From CBDFKY01 sp965248995 (GTDB taxonomy: Bacteria > Pseudomonadota > Alphaproteobacteria > Rickettsiales > UBA998), in contig CBDFKY010000005.1 in the NCBI GenBank assembly GCA_965248995.1, positions 124,001-188,000 of the forward strand: a DNA stretch of 64,000 nt. Direction: 5' to 3'. Each line of letters starts with the position of its first letter. Position 1 is the stretch's first letter. Made by a program: the position numbers and the translations under genes. Shown here one piece after another: positions 9,033-18,043 of this stretch. A model generated the notes under the pieces. The model was not told the origin of the DNA and did not search any database. It saw only the letters and a list, made by a program, of their open reading frames with translations.

Positions 9033-9581
9033 ATGAAACTGATCGCCGAACCCCTGGCCGGGCTTAAAGTCATCCAACTCACCCTCCACGGAGATGCGAG
9101 AGGGTTTTTTGTCGAGCGCTATCATCGCGAAAAGCTGGCGGAGTGCGGAATCATGGAAGATTTCGTACAGGACAACCATTCCCGTTCCGCGCCCGGAATC
9201 CTGCGTGGCCTGCATTACCAGATGGAACCGCCGCAGGGCAAGCTGGTAGGTGTCACACGTGGAAGAGTATGGGATGTGGCGGTGGATATCCGCCCCGCTT
9301 CGCCCACCTTTGGACAGCATTACGGTCTCGAACTGAGCGATACCAACGGCCTGCTTTTCTGGATGCCGGCGGGATTCGCGCATGGTTTCTGCGTACTGAG
9401 GGATGAGCCCGCCGACATGCTCTACAAAGTAAGCGGGCTCTACAATATGGCAGGCGAAGGGGGCATCCGTTACGATGACCCGGACCTCGCCGTCGCATGG
9501 CCGGTGAAAGATGTGAATATTTCAGCCCGGGATCAGGGACTGCCTTCCTTCTCCATGTACCGCGGTTCCCATTCCGCATGA
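9033..9581 (+). CDS. rfbC: dTDP-4-dehydrorhamnose 3,5-epimerase family protein
   Basis: Cupin-fold sugar nucleotide epimerase of the RmlC type. It has the NHS.S..GILRGLHYQ motif with catalytic His61, the GKLV.VTRG.VWDVAVDIR core, the MPAGFAHGF signature and a Tyr near 131. 182 residues, normal length. The ATG at 9033 gives the correct family N-terminus; the longer frame upstream is unrelated. No rfbA, rfbB or rfbD is nearby, so rhamnose synthesis genes must lie elsewhere, or this acts on another dTDP-sugar. Its stop overlaps the lgt start by 4 nt. Confidence 0.88.
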   Translation: MKLIAEPLAGLKVIQLTLHGDARGFFVERYHREKLAECGIMEDFVQDNHSRSAPGILRGLHYQMEPPQGKLVGVTRGRVWDVAVDIRPASPTFGQHYGLELSDTNGLLFWMPAGFAHGFCVLRDEPADMLYKVSGLYNMAGEGGIRYDDPDLAVAWPVKDVNISARDQGLPSFSMYRGSHSA

Positions 9582-10405
9582 TCGCCGCCCTCGCCCTGGC
9601 CTACCCCCATATCGACCCCGTGGCGATCCATCTGGGGCCTCTCGCGATCCGCTGGTACGCGCTTGCCTACATTACCGGCATCATGGGCGGGTGGTGGCTG
9701 ATCGGCAGGCTCGATACGCAATGCTACTCCTCACCGATGCTGGATCACAAACAGCGCGACGACATGATCGTATGGGGCGTACTGGGCGTTGTGCTGGGAG
9801 GACGCATCGGCTACGTACTGTTCTATAATTTTTCCTACTTCATCAGCCATCCGACCGAAATCCTGCAGATGTGGCATGGCGGCATGAGCTTTCACGGCGG
9901 GGCGCTCGGCGTGATCTTCGGGTTTTACCTGTTTGCCCGCACGCAACGGATTTCCTATTTCCGCCTGATGGACATGATCTGCTGCGCCGTGCCGATCGGC
10001 CTGTTTTTCGGACGTCTGGCCAATTTCGTCAACGGCGAACTGTACGGCCGCGTGACAGATGCGCCCTGGGGAATGATCTTTCCGAGCGGAGGCCCCCTGC
10101 CGCGCCATCCTAGCCAGCTGTATGAAGCGGCCTTGGAAGGACTGGTATTGTTTCTTTTGCTCAACGGCCTGATGCTGCGTACGCGCGTGCGGGAATATCC
10201 GAGCTTCATCGCCGGTACGTTCCTGCTGGGATACGGCATGGCCCGTTTCACCATCGAATTCGTGCGTGAGCCCGATGCGCAGCTCGGCTTCGTACTGCTG
10301 CACTGGATGAGCATGGGCCAGATACTCTGCCTTCCGATGATGCTGGCCGGCGGGCTGGTCATGTGGCTTTCCGTACGGCGTGGGCGCAGGCTGCAAGGAA
10401 TTTAA
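9578..10405 (+). CDS. lgt: Prolipoprotein diacylglyceryl transferase
   Basis: Inner-membrane enzyme that transfers diacylglycerol from phosphatidylglycerol to the lipobox Cys of preprolipoproteins. The Lgt signature is present (GRLANFVNGELYGR), together with HGG in the MSFHGGALG stretch and about seven hydrophobic segments. The ATG at 9578 sits in an ATGA overlap with the rfbC stop, giving 275 residues. Substrates in this window include RlpA and CpaD. Confidence 0.96.
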   Translation: MIAALALAYPHIDPVAIHLGPLAIRWYALAYITGIMGGWWLIGRLDTQCYSSPMLDHKQRDDMIVWGVLGVVLGGRIGYVLFYNFSYFISHPTEILQMWHGGMSFHGGALGVIFGFYLFARTQRISYFRLMDMICCAVPIGLFFGRLANFVNGELYGRVTDAPWGMIFPSGGPLPRHPSQLYEAALEGLVLFLLLNGLMLRTRVREYPSFIAGTFLLGYGMARFTIEFVREPDAQLGFVLLHWMSMGQILCLPMMLAGGLVMWLSVRRGRRLQGI

Positions 10406-10436
10406 CCGGCGGCAGGTGTTTATTGATTGAGCGTGG

Positions 10437-10472
10437 CTGCGAAACGCAGTAAGGATACGTAAAATTTCGTAT
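10437..10472 (+). promoter_or_regulatory. Paired short hairpins in the serC 5' leader
   Basis: Two consecutive inverted repeats lie just before the serC start: CTGCG-AAA-CGCAG (10437-10449) and ATACG...CGTAT (about 10455-10472). A structured serC leader element is known upstream of serC in alphaproteobacteria, and the position fits, but I cannot match the full consensus by eye. The second hairpin ends about 12 nt before the ATG and could affect ribosome access. Confidence 0.3.
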
Positions 10473-10484
10473 TGAGGCAAAAGA

Positions 10485-11660
10485 ATGACCGTCAAACCCA
10501 CCGCCAAACCTGCCAATCCCTGCTTTTCTTCCGGCCCCTGCGCCAAACGGCCCGGCTGGAGTCTCGAAGCGCTTGAGGATACGCCGATAGGGCGTTCGCA
10601 CCGCTCCAAAGCCGGCAAGGCAAAGCTGCAGGAAGTGATCGACCGCAGCCGGGCGATCCTCAAGATTCCGGCGGACTACCGCATCGGCATCGTGGCAGGC
10701 TCCGATACCGGCGCGTATGAAATGGCGATGTGGACATTGCTGGGCGCGCGTCCTGTCGAGATGCTGGCATGGGAGAGTTTTTCCGAGGGCTGGGTAACGG
10801 ACGCTCTGAAACAGCTGAAGCTGAAAGATACCGTAGTACGCACGGCCGAATACGGCAGCATTCCGGATTTATCGGTGACAGACTTTTCAAAAGATGTCTG
10901 CTTCACATGGAACGGCACCACGTCGGGTGCCTGCGTACCCAATGCGGAATGGATTCCGGTTTCAAGAGATGGGTTGACCATCTGCGACGCCACTTCCGCC
11001 GTTTTCGCCATGGATCTGGATTTCAGCAAACTGGATGTCGTCACCTGGTCATGGCAGAAAGTGATGGGCGGAGAAGCGGCGCATGGGATGCTGGTCCTTT
11101 CTCCCCGCGCGGCTGCGCGGCTGGAGAGTTACACGCCCGCATGGCCGCTGCCGAAACTGTTCCGCATGACCAAAGGCGGAAAACTGGTGGAAGGCATTTT
11201 CAAAGGCGAGACCATCAACACTCCTTCCATGCTTTGCGTGGAAGATGCGGTCGACGGGCTGAAATGGGCGGAGTCCATCGGAGGCCTTTCCGCACTGCAG
11301 GCGCGCAGCCGGGCTAACTTAAGCGCCGTGGAAGCCTGGGTGGCAACAACCTCATGGGTAGAATTCCTGGCAGCGAATAAAGCGGAACGTTCCTGCACGT
11401 CGATCTGCCTTAAAATCGTGGACGGCTGGTTCAGCGCGATGGATGACGAAGGACAGCGCGCCGTCACCAAACAAATCGCCGCAACACTGGAAAAAGAAGG
11501 AGTCGCCTACGATATTGACGGCTACCGCGACGCACCGGCAGGCCTCCGACTATGGGGCGGGGCGACGGTGGAACTTTCCGATATGCAATCGGTTTTACCG
11601 TGGCTGGAATATGCCTACGGTCAGGTAAAGGCCGCATCCGCTCAAAGCAAAGTCGCATAA
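10485..11660 (+). CDS. serC: Phosphoserine transaminase
   Basis: PLP enzyme of serine synthesis: 3-phosphohydroxypyruvate plus glutamate gives phosphoserine. Length (391 residues) and the N-terminus with FSSGPCAKRPGWSLEAL and GRSHRSKAGKAKL are those of the alphaproteobacterial SerC type. The PLP lysine is Lys192 in WSWQKVMGGE. It lies 30 nt upstream of serA, so steps 1 and 2 of the pathway are co-transcribed. Confidence 0.95.
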   Translation: MTVKPTAKPANPCFSSGPCAKRPGWSLEALEDTPIGRSHRSKAGKAKLQEVIDRSRAILKIPADYRIGIVAGSDTGAYEMAMWTLLGARPVEMLAWESFSEGWVTDALKQLKLKDTVVRTAEYGSIPDLSVTDFSKDVCFTWNGTTSGACVPNAEWIPVSRDGLTICDATSAVFAMDLDFSKLDVVTWSWQKVMGGEAAHGMLVLSPRAAARLESYTPAWPLPKLFRMTKGGKLVEGIFKGETINTPSMLCVEDAVDGLKWAESIGGLSALQARSRANLSAVEAWVATTSWVEFLAANKAERSCTSICLKIVDGWFSAMDDEGQRAVTKQIAATLEKEGVAYDIDGYRDAPAGLRLWGGATVELSDMQSVLPWLEYAYGQVKAASAQSKVA

Positions 11661-11690
11661 ATTTATTTCTATAACAAAGGCACAAGACTC

Positions 11691-13274
11691 ATGACCGTCA
11701 AAGTTCTCATCTCCGATAAACTAAGTCCCCTCGCCGCGGAAATCTTCGCCAAGCGCGGTATTGAAGTCGATACCAAAGTTGGGATGACGCCCGAAGAACT
11801 CGCTGCCTGCATAGGACACTACCATGGTCTGGCGATCAGGTCGGCGACCACGGTGACGCCCGCGGTGCTCGACGCGGCGAAAAACCTGAAAGTGGTAGGA
11901 CGGGCCGGGATCGGCGTGGATAACGTGGATATTGCCGCCGCCACGTCGCGCGGGGTCGTGGTGATGAACACGCCGTTCGGTAATTCCGTGACGACCGCCG
12001 AGCACGCCATCGCGATGATGATGGCGCTCGCCCGCCAGATTCCGCAGGCCAACGCTTCCACCCATGCCAGTAAATGGGAAAAGAACAAGTACATGGGCAC
12101 CGAGCTTTCCGGCAAGACACTCGGCCTGATCGGCTGCGGCAATATCGGCTCCATCGTGGCGGATCGCGCCCAGGGTTTGAAGATGAAAGTGGTGGGATAT
12201 GACCCTTTCCTTTCCAATGAACGTGCCAAAGACCTGAACATTGAAAAGGTGACGCTGGAGGAACTGCTTTCCCGCGCCGACGTGATCACGCTGCATACGC
12301 CGCTGAACGACTCTACCCGGAACATCCTGAACAAGGAAAGTTTCGCGAAAACGAAGAAAGGCGTGTTCATCGTAAACTGCGCACGTGGGGGATTGATTCA
12401 TGAAGGGGACCTGAAAACGGCGCTGGAATCCGGCCAGGTCGCCGGGGTGGCGCTCGACGTGTTCGAAGCGGAACCGGCCAAGGAACATCCGCTGTTCGGT
12501 ATGGAAAACGTGATCTGCACGCCGCATCTGGGGGCTTCCACCAATGAGGCGCAGGTGAACGTCGCGCTGCAGGTCGCGGAACAGATGGCAGACTACCTGC
12601 TGACGGGCGCGGTGACGAACGCGGTGAACATGCCTTCAGTATCGGCGGAAGATGCGGCGAAATTAGGGCCTTACCTGAAACTGGTGGAATATCTCGGCAG
12701 CTTCGCCGGCCAGCTCACTGAAACCGGCCTGAATGAAATTCACATCGAATATCAGGGAAATGTGGCCAAGCTGAACACCAAACCGCTTACCGCCGTTGCC
12801 TTGAAAGGGATACTGGAGCCGCTCGTCACCAGCGTCAACATGGTCAATGCACCGATGATCGCCAAGGAGCGTGGCATCAAGATCAGCGAGACCACCAGTA
12901 CCGACACAGGCCATTATCCAAGCCTGATCCGCATCACGGTGACGACGGACAAACGCTCACGGACGGTGGCAGGCACCTTGTTCGGCAAACAGCCGCGCAT
13001 TGTCGAATTGCACGGAGTGAAACTGGAAGCGCGGATTTCACCGATGATGCTCTATGTCCACAACGAGGACAAGCCGGGACTGATCGGCGGGCTTGGCAGG
13101 CTGCTCGGCGATGCCGGCATCAATATCGCGGATTTTCATCTGGGCCGTAACGAGGAACAGAGCGATGCGGTGGCTTTCGTGGCCATCGACCAGCCTGTAC
13201 CTGAATCCGTCAGCAAGGCGATTGCCGCGCTGCCGAACGTGAAACAGGTACGGGTGTTGAAATTCGCGGCATGA
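11691..13274 (+). CDS. serA: D-3-phosphoglycerate dehydrogenase
   Basis: First step of serine synthesis (3-phosphoglycerate to phosphohydroxypyruvate, NAD-linked). 527 residues is the long form: substrate domain, Rossmann domain (GLIGCGNIGSIVADRA), catalytic Arg in NCARGG, Glu in DVFEAEP and His279 in TPHLGAST. An allosteric substrate-binding domain and a C-terminal ACT domain (about the last 75 residues) follow, suggesting serine feedback. It overlaps ruvB by 4 nt. Confidence 0.97.
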   Translation: MTVKVLISDKLSPLAAEIFAKRGIEVDTKVGMTPEELAACIGHYHGLAIRSATTVTPAVLDAAKNLKVVGRAGIGVDNVDIAAATSRGVVVMNTPFGNSVTTAEHAIAMMMALARQIPQANASTHASKWEKNKYMGTELSGKTLGLIGCGNIGSIVADRAQGLKMKVVGYDPFLSNERAKDLNIEKVTLEELLSRADVITLHTPLNDSTRNILNKESFAKTKKGVFIVNCARGGLIHEGDLKTALESGQVAGVALDVFEAEPAKEHPLFGMENVICTPHLGASTNEAQVNVALQVAEQMADYLLTGAVTNAVNMPSVSAEDAAKLGPYLKLVEYLGSFAGQLTETGLNEIHIEYQGNVAKLNTKPLTAVALKGILEPLVTSVNMVNAPMIAKERGIKISETTSTDTGHYPSLIRITVTTDKRSRTVAGTLFGKQPRIVELHGVKLEARISPMMLYVHNEDKPGLIGGLGRLLGDAGINIADFHLGRNEEQSDAVAFVAIDQPVPESVSKAIAALPNVKQVRVLKFAA

Positions 13275-14308
13275 CCGAACGCCTTGCCGATGCGCATGTA
13301 CAGGCGGAAGACGCGCCGGACAAAGCGCTTCGCCCGAAAGGATTCGCGGAATTCACCGGCCAGAAACAGATTTGCGGCAATCTGAACGTGTTCGTGCAGG
13401 CCGCCCGCCAGCGCAAGGAGGCGCTGGACCATACGCTGCTCTACGGTCCTCCCGGTCTCGGCAAGACTACTCTGGCCCATATCATCGCGGCGGAATTGGG
13501 CGTGGGCCTGCGTTCCACTTCCGGCCCCCTGCTCAGTAAAGCGGGCGACCTTGCAGCCATTCTTACCGGCCTTGAGACGCGGGAAGTGTTGTTTATCGAC
13601 GAAATTCATCGCCTCAATGCCTCGGTGGAGGAAGTGCTCTACCCCGCGATGGAAGACGGCAAACTGGACCTGATCATCGGTGAAGGGGCCGGTGCACGTA
13701 CGGTGCAGATCACATTGAAACCGTTCACGCTGGTAGGTGCGACAACACGACTGGGTTTACTCTCAAACCCGCTGCGGGACCGCTTCGGCATTCCGCTCCG
13801 GCTGCAATTTTACGAGGTGGATGAACTCTGCAGCGTTATCCATCGCGCAAGCCGACTGCTTAACATGCACATTTCCGAAGACGGGATAGAGGAAATCGCC
13901 AGACGGGCGCGCGGCACGCCACGAATCGCCGTTCGCCTGCTGCGCCGGGTACGTGATATCGCCCAGATGGAAGGGGCGTCTATCGTCAATCGCAGCCTGT
14001 GCGATAAAGCCCTCAGCCTGCTGGAAGTGGATCATGCGGGACTGGACAGCGCCGACCGGCAATATCTGGATTTCATCGCGTCCCACTACGGCGGCGGCCC
14101 TGTCGGCATCGATACCATCGCCGCCGGTCTGTCCGAACAGCGTGACAGCCTAGAAGATACGATTGAACCGTATCTCATCCAGCGTGGATTTCTGCAGCGC
14201 ACGCCACGCGGACGCGTGTTGACGGATACCGCTTACCGGCATTTAGGGTTGAATGCACCCTTGCGCCCTTCCACCGAAACACAGGAAAACCTTCTGGATG
14301 AATTATGA
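13271..14308 (+). CDS. ruvB: Holliday junction branch migration helicase RuvB
   Basis: AAA+ motor of the RuvAB complex. Walker A GPPGLGKT is at residues 59-66, Walker B is LFIDEIHRL, sensor 1 and the arginine-finger region are GATTRLGLLSNPLRDRFG, and a winged-helix C-terminal domain contains GPVGIDTIAAGL. 345 residues. ruvA and ruvC are not adjacent. It starts in an ATGA overlap with serA, an uncommon partner. Confidence 0.97.
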   Translation: MTERLADAHVQAEDAPDKALRPKGFAEFTGQKQICGNLNVFVQAARQRKEALDHTLLYGPPGLGKTTLAHIIAAELGVGLRSTSGPLLSKAGDLAAILTGLETREVLFIDEIHRLNASVEEVLYPAMEDGKLDLIIGEGAGARTVQITLKPFTLVGATTRLGLLSNPLRDRFGIPLRLQFYEVDELCSVIHRASRLLNMHISEDGIEEIARRARGTPRIAVRLLRRVRDIAQMEGASIVNRSLCDKALSLLEVDHAGLDSADRQYLDFIASHYGGGPVGIDTIAAGLSEQRDSLEDTIEPYLIQRGFLQRTPRGRVLTDTAYRHLGLNAPLRPSTETQENLLDEL

Positions 14309-14681
14309 ACTGCGGGTCTATTATGAAGATACCGATGCGGGTGGAGTGGTATATTACGCCAGTTACCTGAAGTTCGCCGAACGCGCCCGCACGGAATGGC
14401 TGCGCACGCTCGGATATGGGCAACGTGACTTATGGCACACGCACGGCATCGGTTTTCTGGTAAGATCCTGCCGTTGCGACTATCATGCGCCCGCATTTCT
14501 GGATGATATCCTGAAAGTGACGACCGCTGTAATCGCCCATACCCGCACCACTTTCACCATGCAGCAGGAAATCTGGAGGCAGGACGGTCGTATCACCTCA
14601 TTGCAGGTGACACTGGTCTGCGTAGATAACAATCTGCGTCCGGCCCGATTGCCGGATTTTTTAAATGGTGACGGTTTTTAA
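14298..14681 (+). CDS. ybgC: YbgC-type acyl-CoA thioesterase
   Basis: Small hot-dog-fold thioesterase, often encoded next to the Tol-Pal system. It has the family motif YYEDTDAGGVVYYASYLKFAERARTEW in pieces: acidic DTD at residues 11-13, then GGVVYYASYL and FAERARTEWLR. 127 residues from the ATG at 14298, which overlaps the ruvB end by 11 nt. The usual downstream tolQ is missing here. Confidence 0.9.
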   Translation: MNYELRVYYEDTDAGGVVYYASYLKFAERARTEWLRTLGYGQRDLWHTHGIGFLVRSCRCDYHAPAFLDDILKVTTAVIAHTRTTFTMQQEIWRQDGRITSLQVTLVCVDNNLRPARLPDFLNGDGF

Positions 14682-14781
14682 ATTTTCTTAAAGGCGTATA
14701 TTTTCTTTACAGTTAAAAATAGAAATTAGAGGAATTATAAGACCTATTCCAAGCAATTTTCACTCCGGTCCATGGCAGGCA

Positions 14782-15702
14782 ATGATCCAGTTTTATCGAC
14801 TATATAACCTGCCAAGCGAATTGTTCGCCCTCATCATTGTCGGATTTTTTGTCGTTTTCGGTCTGGCCGGCCTTGCATGTACACGTCACTGGGTACGGCG
14901 GTTACATAAAGAGGATCACTCCCATAATGATATCGTGGGTTTCTTCCTAGCGGCAATTACTGTATTTTACGGCATCACACTCGGGTTAGTAACGGTCGGC
15001 ACATGGGATTCCTATTCTTTGGTGGAGCGCCGTGTCAGCGCGGAAGCGCAAATCATCGCCAGTCTTTATCACGATGTGACGGGCTACCCGGAACCCTGGC
15101 GCGGTGAATTGAGTAAGGAACTGCGTGAATACACCCGCGATGTCATTGATGTAGGCTGGCCGCTGCAACGCCAGGGCCTGATACCTACCAATTCCGATAA
15201 ATTCCTGAACAGGTTTCAGTTTACCGTCATGGCATTCGTACCTGCCACTTTAGCGCAGGGAGTCATTCAGGCTGAAGTGTTCAGGCAATATAACAAACTG
15301 ATCGAAATTCGGCGGGCACGGCTCGACACCGTTACGGCGGGACTGCCGCGGTCAATATGGGCACTCGTGATTATCGGAGGAATGATCAGCATCATGGTGA
15401 CGCTTTTTTTCGATACGAAAAGTTTTGCGATGCATGCCTGGATGACCGGACTGTCTTCCGCCTTGCTCGGGCTGATGATTTTTCTGGTGGCGACGCTCGA
15501 TAACCCTTTCCGCGGCGAGGTCAGTGTCGGTCCTGAAGCGCTGGAGAGGATTTATAGTGCATTAATGAGTGAAAAAGTGCAGTCTGAAGAACTGTTGCCC
15601 TGGATGAACAAAACGCCGGCGTCACCAGTAAACAATACAATTGTAAAAACTGCGCCGTTAAAAACGTTTCCAAAGCAAAATATAAAAAACCAGCCTTTTT
15701 AA
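14782..15702 (+). CDS. DUF4239 membrane protein
   Basis: 306 residues. Two hydrophobic segments lie at the N-terminus (about 15-35 and 52-75). A long soluble region follows with the S.V..R..AEAQ.IASLY motif characteristic of DUF4239, then two hydrophobic segments near 200-245 and a charged tail. The family function is unknown. It is preceded by 100 nt without a gene, which can hold its promoter. Confidence 0.75.
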   Translation: MIQFYRLYNLPSELFALIIVGFFVVFGLAGLACTRHWVRRLHKEDHSHNDIVGFFLAAITVFYGITLGLVTVGTWDSYSLVERRVSAEAQIIASLYHDVTGYPEPWRGELSKELREYTRDVIDVGWPLQRQGLIPTNSDKFLNRFQFTVMAFVPATLAQGVIQAEVFRQYNKLIEIRRARLDTVTAGLPRSIWALVIIGGMISIMVTLFFDTKSFAMHAWMTGLSSALLGLMIFLVATLDNPFRGEVSVGPEALERIYSALMSEKVQSEELLPWMNKTPASPVNNTIVKTAPLKTFPKQNIKNQPF

Positions 15703-15747
15703 AGCTGTTATAGCGCTTCATATCGTTTGTGTTTTACAATCAGCCTT

Positions 15748-16248
15748 ATGCTTCACGTTGATACGCAATATCTTACCCTTCAACATCAACAGGATATTTT
15801 CCCCTGCACGATAGGGAAAAACGGTCCCACTGACCATAAGCGTGAGGGTGACGGTAAGACGCCGCTCGGCAGCTTCCCATTGCGGGAACTCTATTACCGT
15901 GCCGATAGAATCTCCCTACCCGCGCCGCATGCTTCTCTTAATGTCATTCCTGTAACCCGCAACATGGGCTGGTGTGACGACCCAGATCATCTTTCCTATA
16001 ACCGCCCTGTCATTTTACCCTTTGAAGCGTCATATGAAATGCTTTGGCGGGAAGATCACCGTTATGATATCATCATTCCACTCGGTTATAATGATGATCC
16101 CCCGATTTCCGGACGTGGCAGCGCCATTTTCTTTCATATTATGGCGGATGACGGAAGTGGTACGGAAGGATGCGTTGCGGTCACTCTCGAAGACATGCTT
16201 TTTCTCCTACCGCATCTGGTTGAAGGCATGATAATGGTGGTGCGTTGA
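15748..16248 (+). CDS. L,D-transpeptidase catalytic domain protein
   Basis: YkuD-like L,D-transpeptidase (peptidoglycan 3-3 cross-linking or lipoprotein attachment in the family). It shows GKNG and the DGKTPLGSFPL strand pattern, His130 in FFHIM and the nucleophile Cys142 in GTEGCVAV, where the family has H...GC. No signal peptide is visible from the ATG at 15748 (166 residues); a TTG seven codons upstream adds only a short hydrophobic stretch. A cytoplasmic location would be odd, so the start or export route is uncertain. The glycoside hydrolase gene follows 29 nt later. Confidence 0.75.
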   Translation: MLHVDTQYLTLQHQQDIFPCTIGKNGPTDHKREGDGKTPLGSFPLRELYYRADRISLPAPHASLNVIPVTRNMGWCDDPDHLSYNRPVILPFEASYEMLWREDHRYDIIIPLGYNDDPPISGRGSAIFFHIMADDGSGTEGCVAVTLEDMLFLLPHLVEGMIMVVR

Positions 16249-16277
16249 ATCTGCCATCCTATTTCCGAAGAGAGTGT

Positions 16278-17498
16278 ATGCGTATAATATTCTTCCTGTC
16301 CTGTATCTTCATGGATTTACTGATAACGACGCCTGCAGCATTCGCAACCCAGGATCCTTTCCCTTCCGCCACCGTACCCGGCTCGCTGGCGGTGACTTAT
16401 AATTATGGTCCGGAAGGAAAATATCCCGGCGGCAATGACGCCAATTTTCAAAAGCTGGCGGCAGCGGGGTTCAGACTGGTGCGTTTTCTGCCGGACTGGC
16501 AGCTGATAGAGCGCACACGGGGCACGTATGATTTCGCTTATTGCGATAAAATTATGGCACTGCTTGCCAAGCACCATCTGCGTCCTCTTATTTCTCTAGG
16601 TCTGACCAACCATCTCTACGGCGTGCATTACCGCGTCAGCACGGATGAGCAGCGCAAAGCATTCGGCAATTTCATCACGGCGCTGGTGATGCGTTATAAA
16701 GGCCGTCACGTCATCTGGGAATTGTGGAACGAGCCGAATACGCCTGCATTCTGGCAACCAGCACGCGGTGAAAAACTGAGCCGCGATGCGGCGATCCAGG
16801 AATTCGTCGCCATGGCGAAAGCCATCGTCCCGATCATTCGCAAAATAGATCCGGAGGCGCTGGTCGTCGGCCCTTCGGCTGCGAATTACAATACGCCGTG
16901 GTTATATAAAGCGATAAAGAAGGAAGGATTGCTCAGCCTGCTCGACGGGCTTTCAGTCCATCCGTACCAGCCCGGCAATATCCCTGAAAAGATCCTCAGG
17001 CAGCATGAACAGGTCAAGACATGGATTCCGGCAACGGATGCGGAAAAACCCGTCCTGTTCACCGAAGTGGGATACAGTGCGGGAACCGGGAAAAACGAGG
17101 TAACGCCAGATCTTCAGATCGCTTACCTGCAACGGCAATATTTGTTGAGCCTGATGCTGGGAGCGCGAATAAATGCGTTTTATTCCATGACGGATACGGA
17201 CGCCCGTGAACCATGCAGCAAAGCCGACCATTGCTACGGGTTTTTTACGCGTTACTCCAATAAAGAAAAGTTCTCTCTGAAAGCGATGGAAGAACTTGTC
17301 CGCGCCTTAAAAGGATTTACGTTCAAGCGGCGCATACCTCAGCCATCGGATACGACGTTCGTGCTGGAATTCGCTTCCGCGCAGGGCAAGGTGCGTTATG
17401 CCGTCTGGGAAAGCGTCGCCCCCGCTCCGGTCGCTGTTACCCTTCCAAATGACCAAAAGGTGAGGGCAATCGGCAGACCGGTGATTTTTTCACAATAA
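16278..17498 (+). CDS. Secreted clan GH-A glycoside hydrolase
   Basis: Signal peptide (about residues 1-25) followed by a TIM-barrel of the GH5/GH39 kind. The acid/base Glu152 lies in WELWNEPN and the likely nucleophile Glu263 in VLFTEVGYS. Both are in the expected strand 4 and strand 7 positions. 406 residues from the ATG at 16278, which has a purine-rich sequence upstream. The substrate is unknown; the neighbouring L,D-transpeptidase hints at envelope or exopolysaccharide work, which is inference only. Confidence 0.8.
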   Translation: MRIIFFLSCIFMDLLITTPAAFATQDPFPSATVPGSLAVTYNYGPEGKYPGGNDANFQKLAAAGFRLVRFLPDWQLIERTRGTYDFAYCDKIMALLAKHHLRPLISLGLTNHLYGVHYRVSTDEQRKAFGNFITALVMRYKGRHVIWELWNEPNTPAFWQPARGEKLSRDAAIQEFVAMAKAIVPIIRKIDPEALVVGPSAANYNTPWLYKAIKKEGLLSLLDGLSVHPYQPGNIPEKILRQHEQVKTWIPATDAEKPVLFTEVGYSAGTGKNEVTPDLQIAYLQRQYLLSLMLGARINAFYSMTDTDAREPCSKADHCYGFFTRYSNKEKFSLKAMEELVRALKGFTFKRRIPQPSDTTFVLEFASAQGKVRYAVWESVAPAPVAVTLPNDQKVRAIGRPVIFSQ

Positions 17499-17540
17499 TA
17501 GACACTCCCGCACTTCGCGTCTTTCTGGTAGCGTCGCATC

Positions 17541-17963
17541 ATGAACGAGCATTTTTCCACTCTCCATGCTAGGGTGTTACAACAGCAGAGGCTTCTCGAA
17601 GAACAGATCACCCAGCTTCGCCTGCTGCACGGAGACAGTAACATCGCCAGCATTCCGCCCCAGAATGAAAAAATTCCCAGAACGCTCGCTGATCTGCGTT
17701 GCCAGATTCAGGAGCGTCTTCATCTGAAAGCCTATTCCGCGACCGGCACGGTAGAACTGTTCGCATTCGGTGAGAAAGAATCGGCCAGCACTATCTTTCT
17801 GAAATATTCCCAGGCATTGATGAAATGGGCGGAACTGGAGCTTGTGCTTCTCAAGGAATGGGCACGCAGTGATGATATAAACCCGTCTTATGAAGAAACA
17901 CGTCCGCCCAGCGATGAAGAGATCTCAATAGTCCGCAGGTTTCTGGAAAACCGTCAGACGTAG
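17541..17963 (+). CDS. Hypothetical protein, helical N-terminus
   Basis: 140 residues, no family recognised. A Gln/Leu-rich N-terminal helix (about residues 8-35) looks coiled-coil forming, followed by a mostly helical acidic protein with no signal peptide or membrane segment. The ATG at 17541 is the only good start. It is convergent with hscA. Confidence 0.5.
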   Translation: MNEHFSTLHARVLQQQRLLEEQITQLRLLHGDSNIASIPPQNEKIPRTLADLRCQIQERLHLKAYSATGTVELFAFGEKESASTIFLKYSQALMKWAELELVLLKEWARSDDINPSYEETRPPSDEEISIVRRFLENRQT

Positions 17964-17977
17964 TCATTTCATCCAAA

Positions 17978-18009
17978 CCAAGAATTGCCATGAAATGGCG
18001 AGTCCTTGG
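17978..18009. terminator. Nested stem-loop between convergent genes
   Basis: CCAAG (17978-17982) pairs with CTTGG (18005-18009) around an inner perfect hairpin GCCAT-GAA-ATGGC (17987-17999). It lies between the stops of the 17541 gene and hscA and could end transcription in either direction. There is no long T-run, so a Rho-independent role is only plausible. Confidence 0.35.
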
Positions 18010-18043
18010 TTCGGAAGCACTGTAATAACGGAGCAGCCCCGCA

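Noticed and set aside
9731..10663. 310-residue minus-strand frame
   Set aside because: Lies opposite lgt and the serC start, both clearly coding; low-complexity His/Gln composition typical of an antisense shadow.
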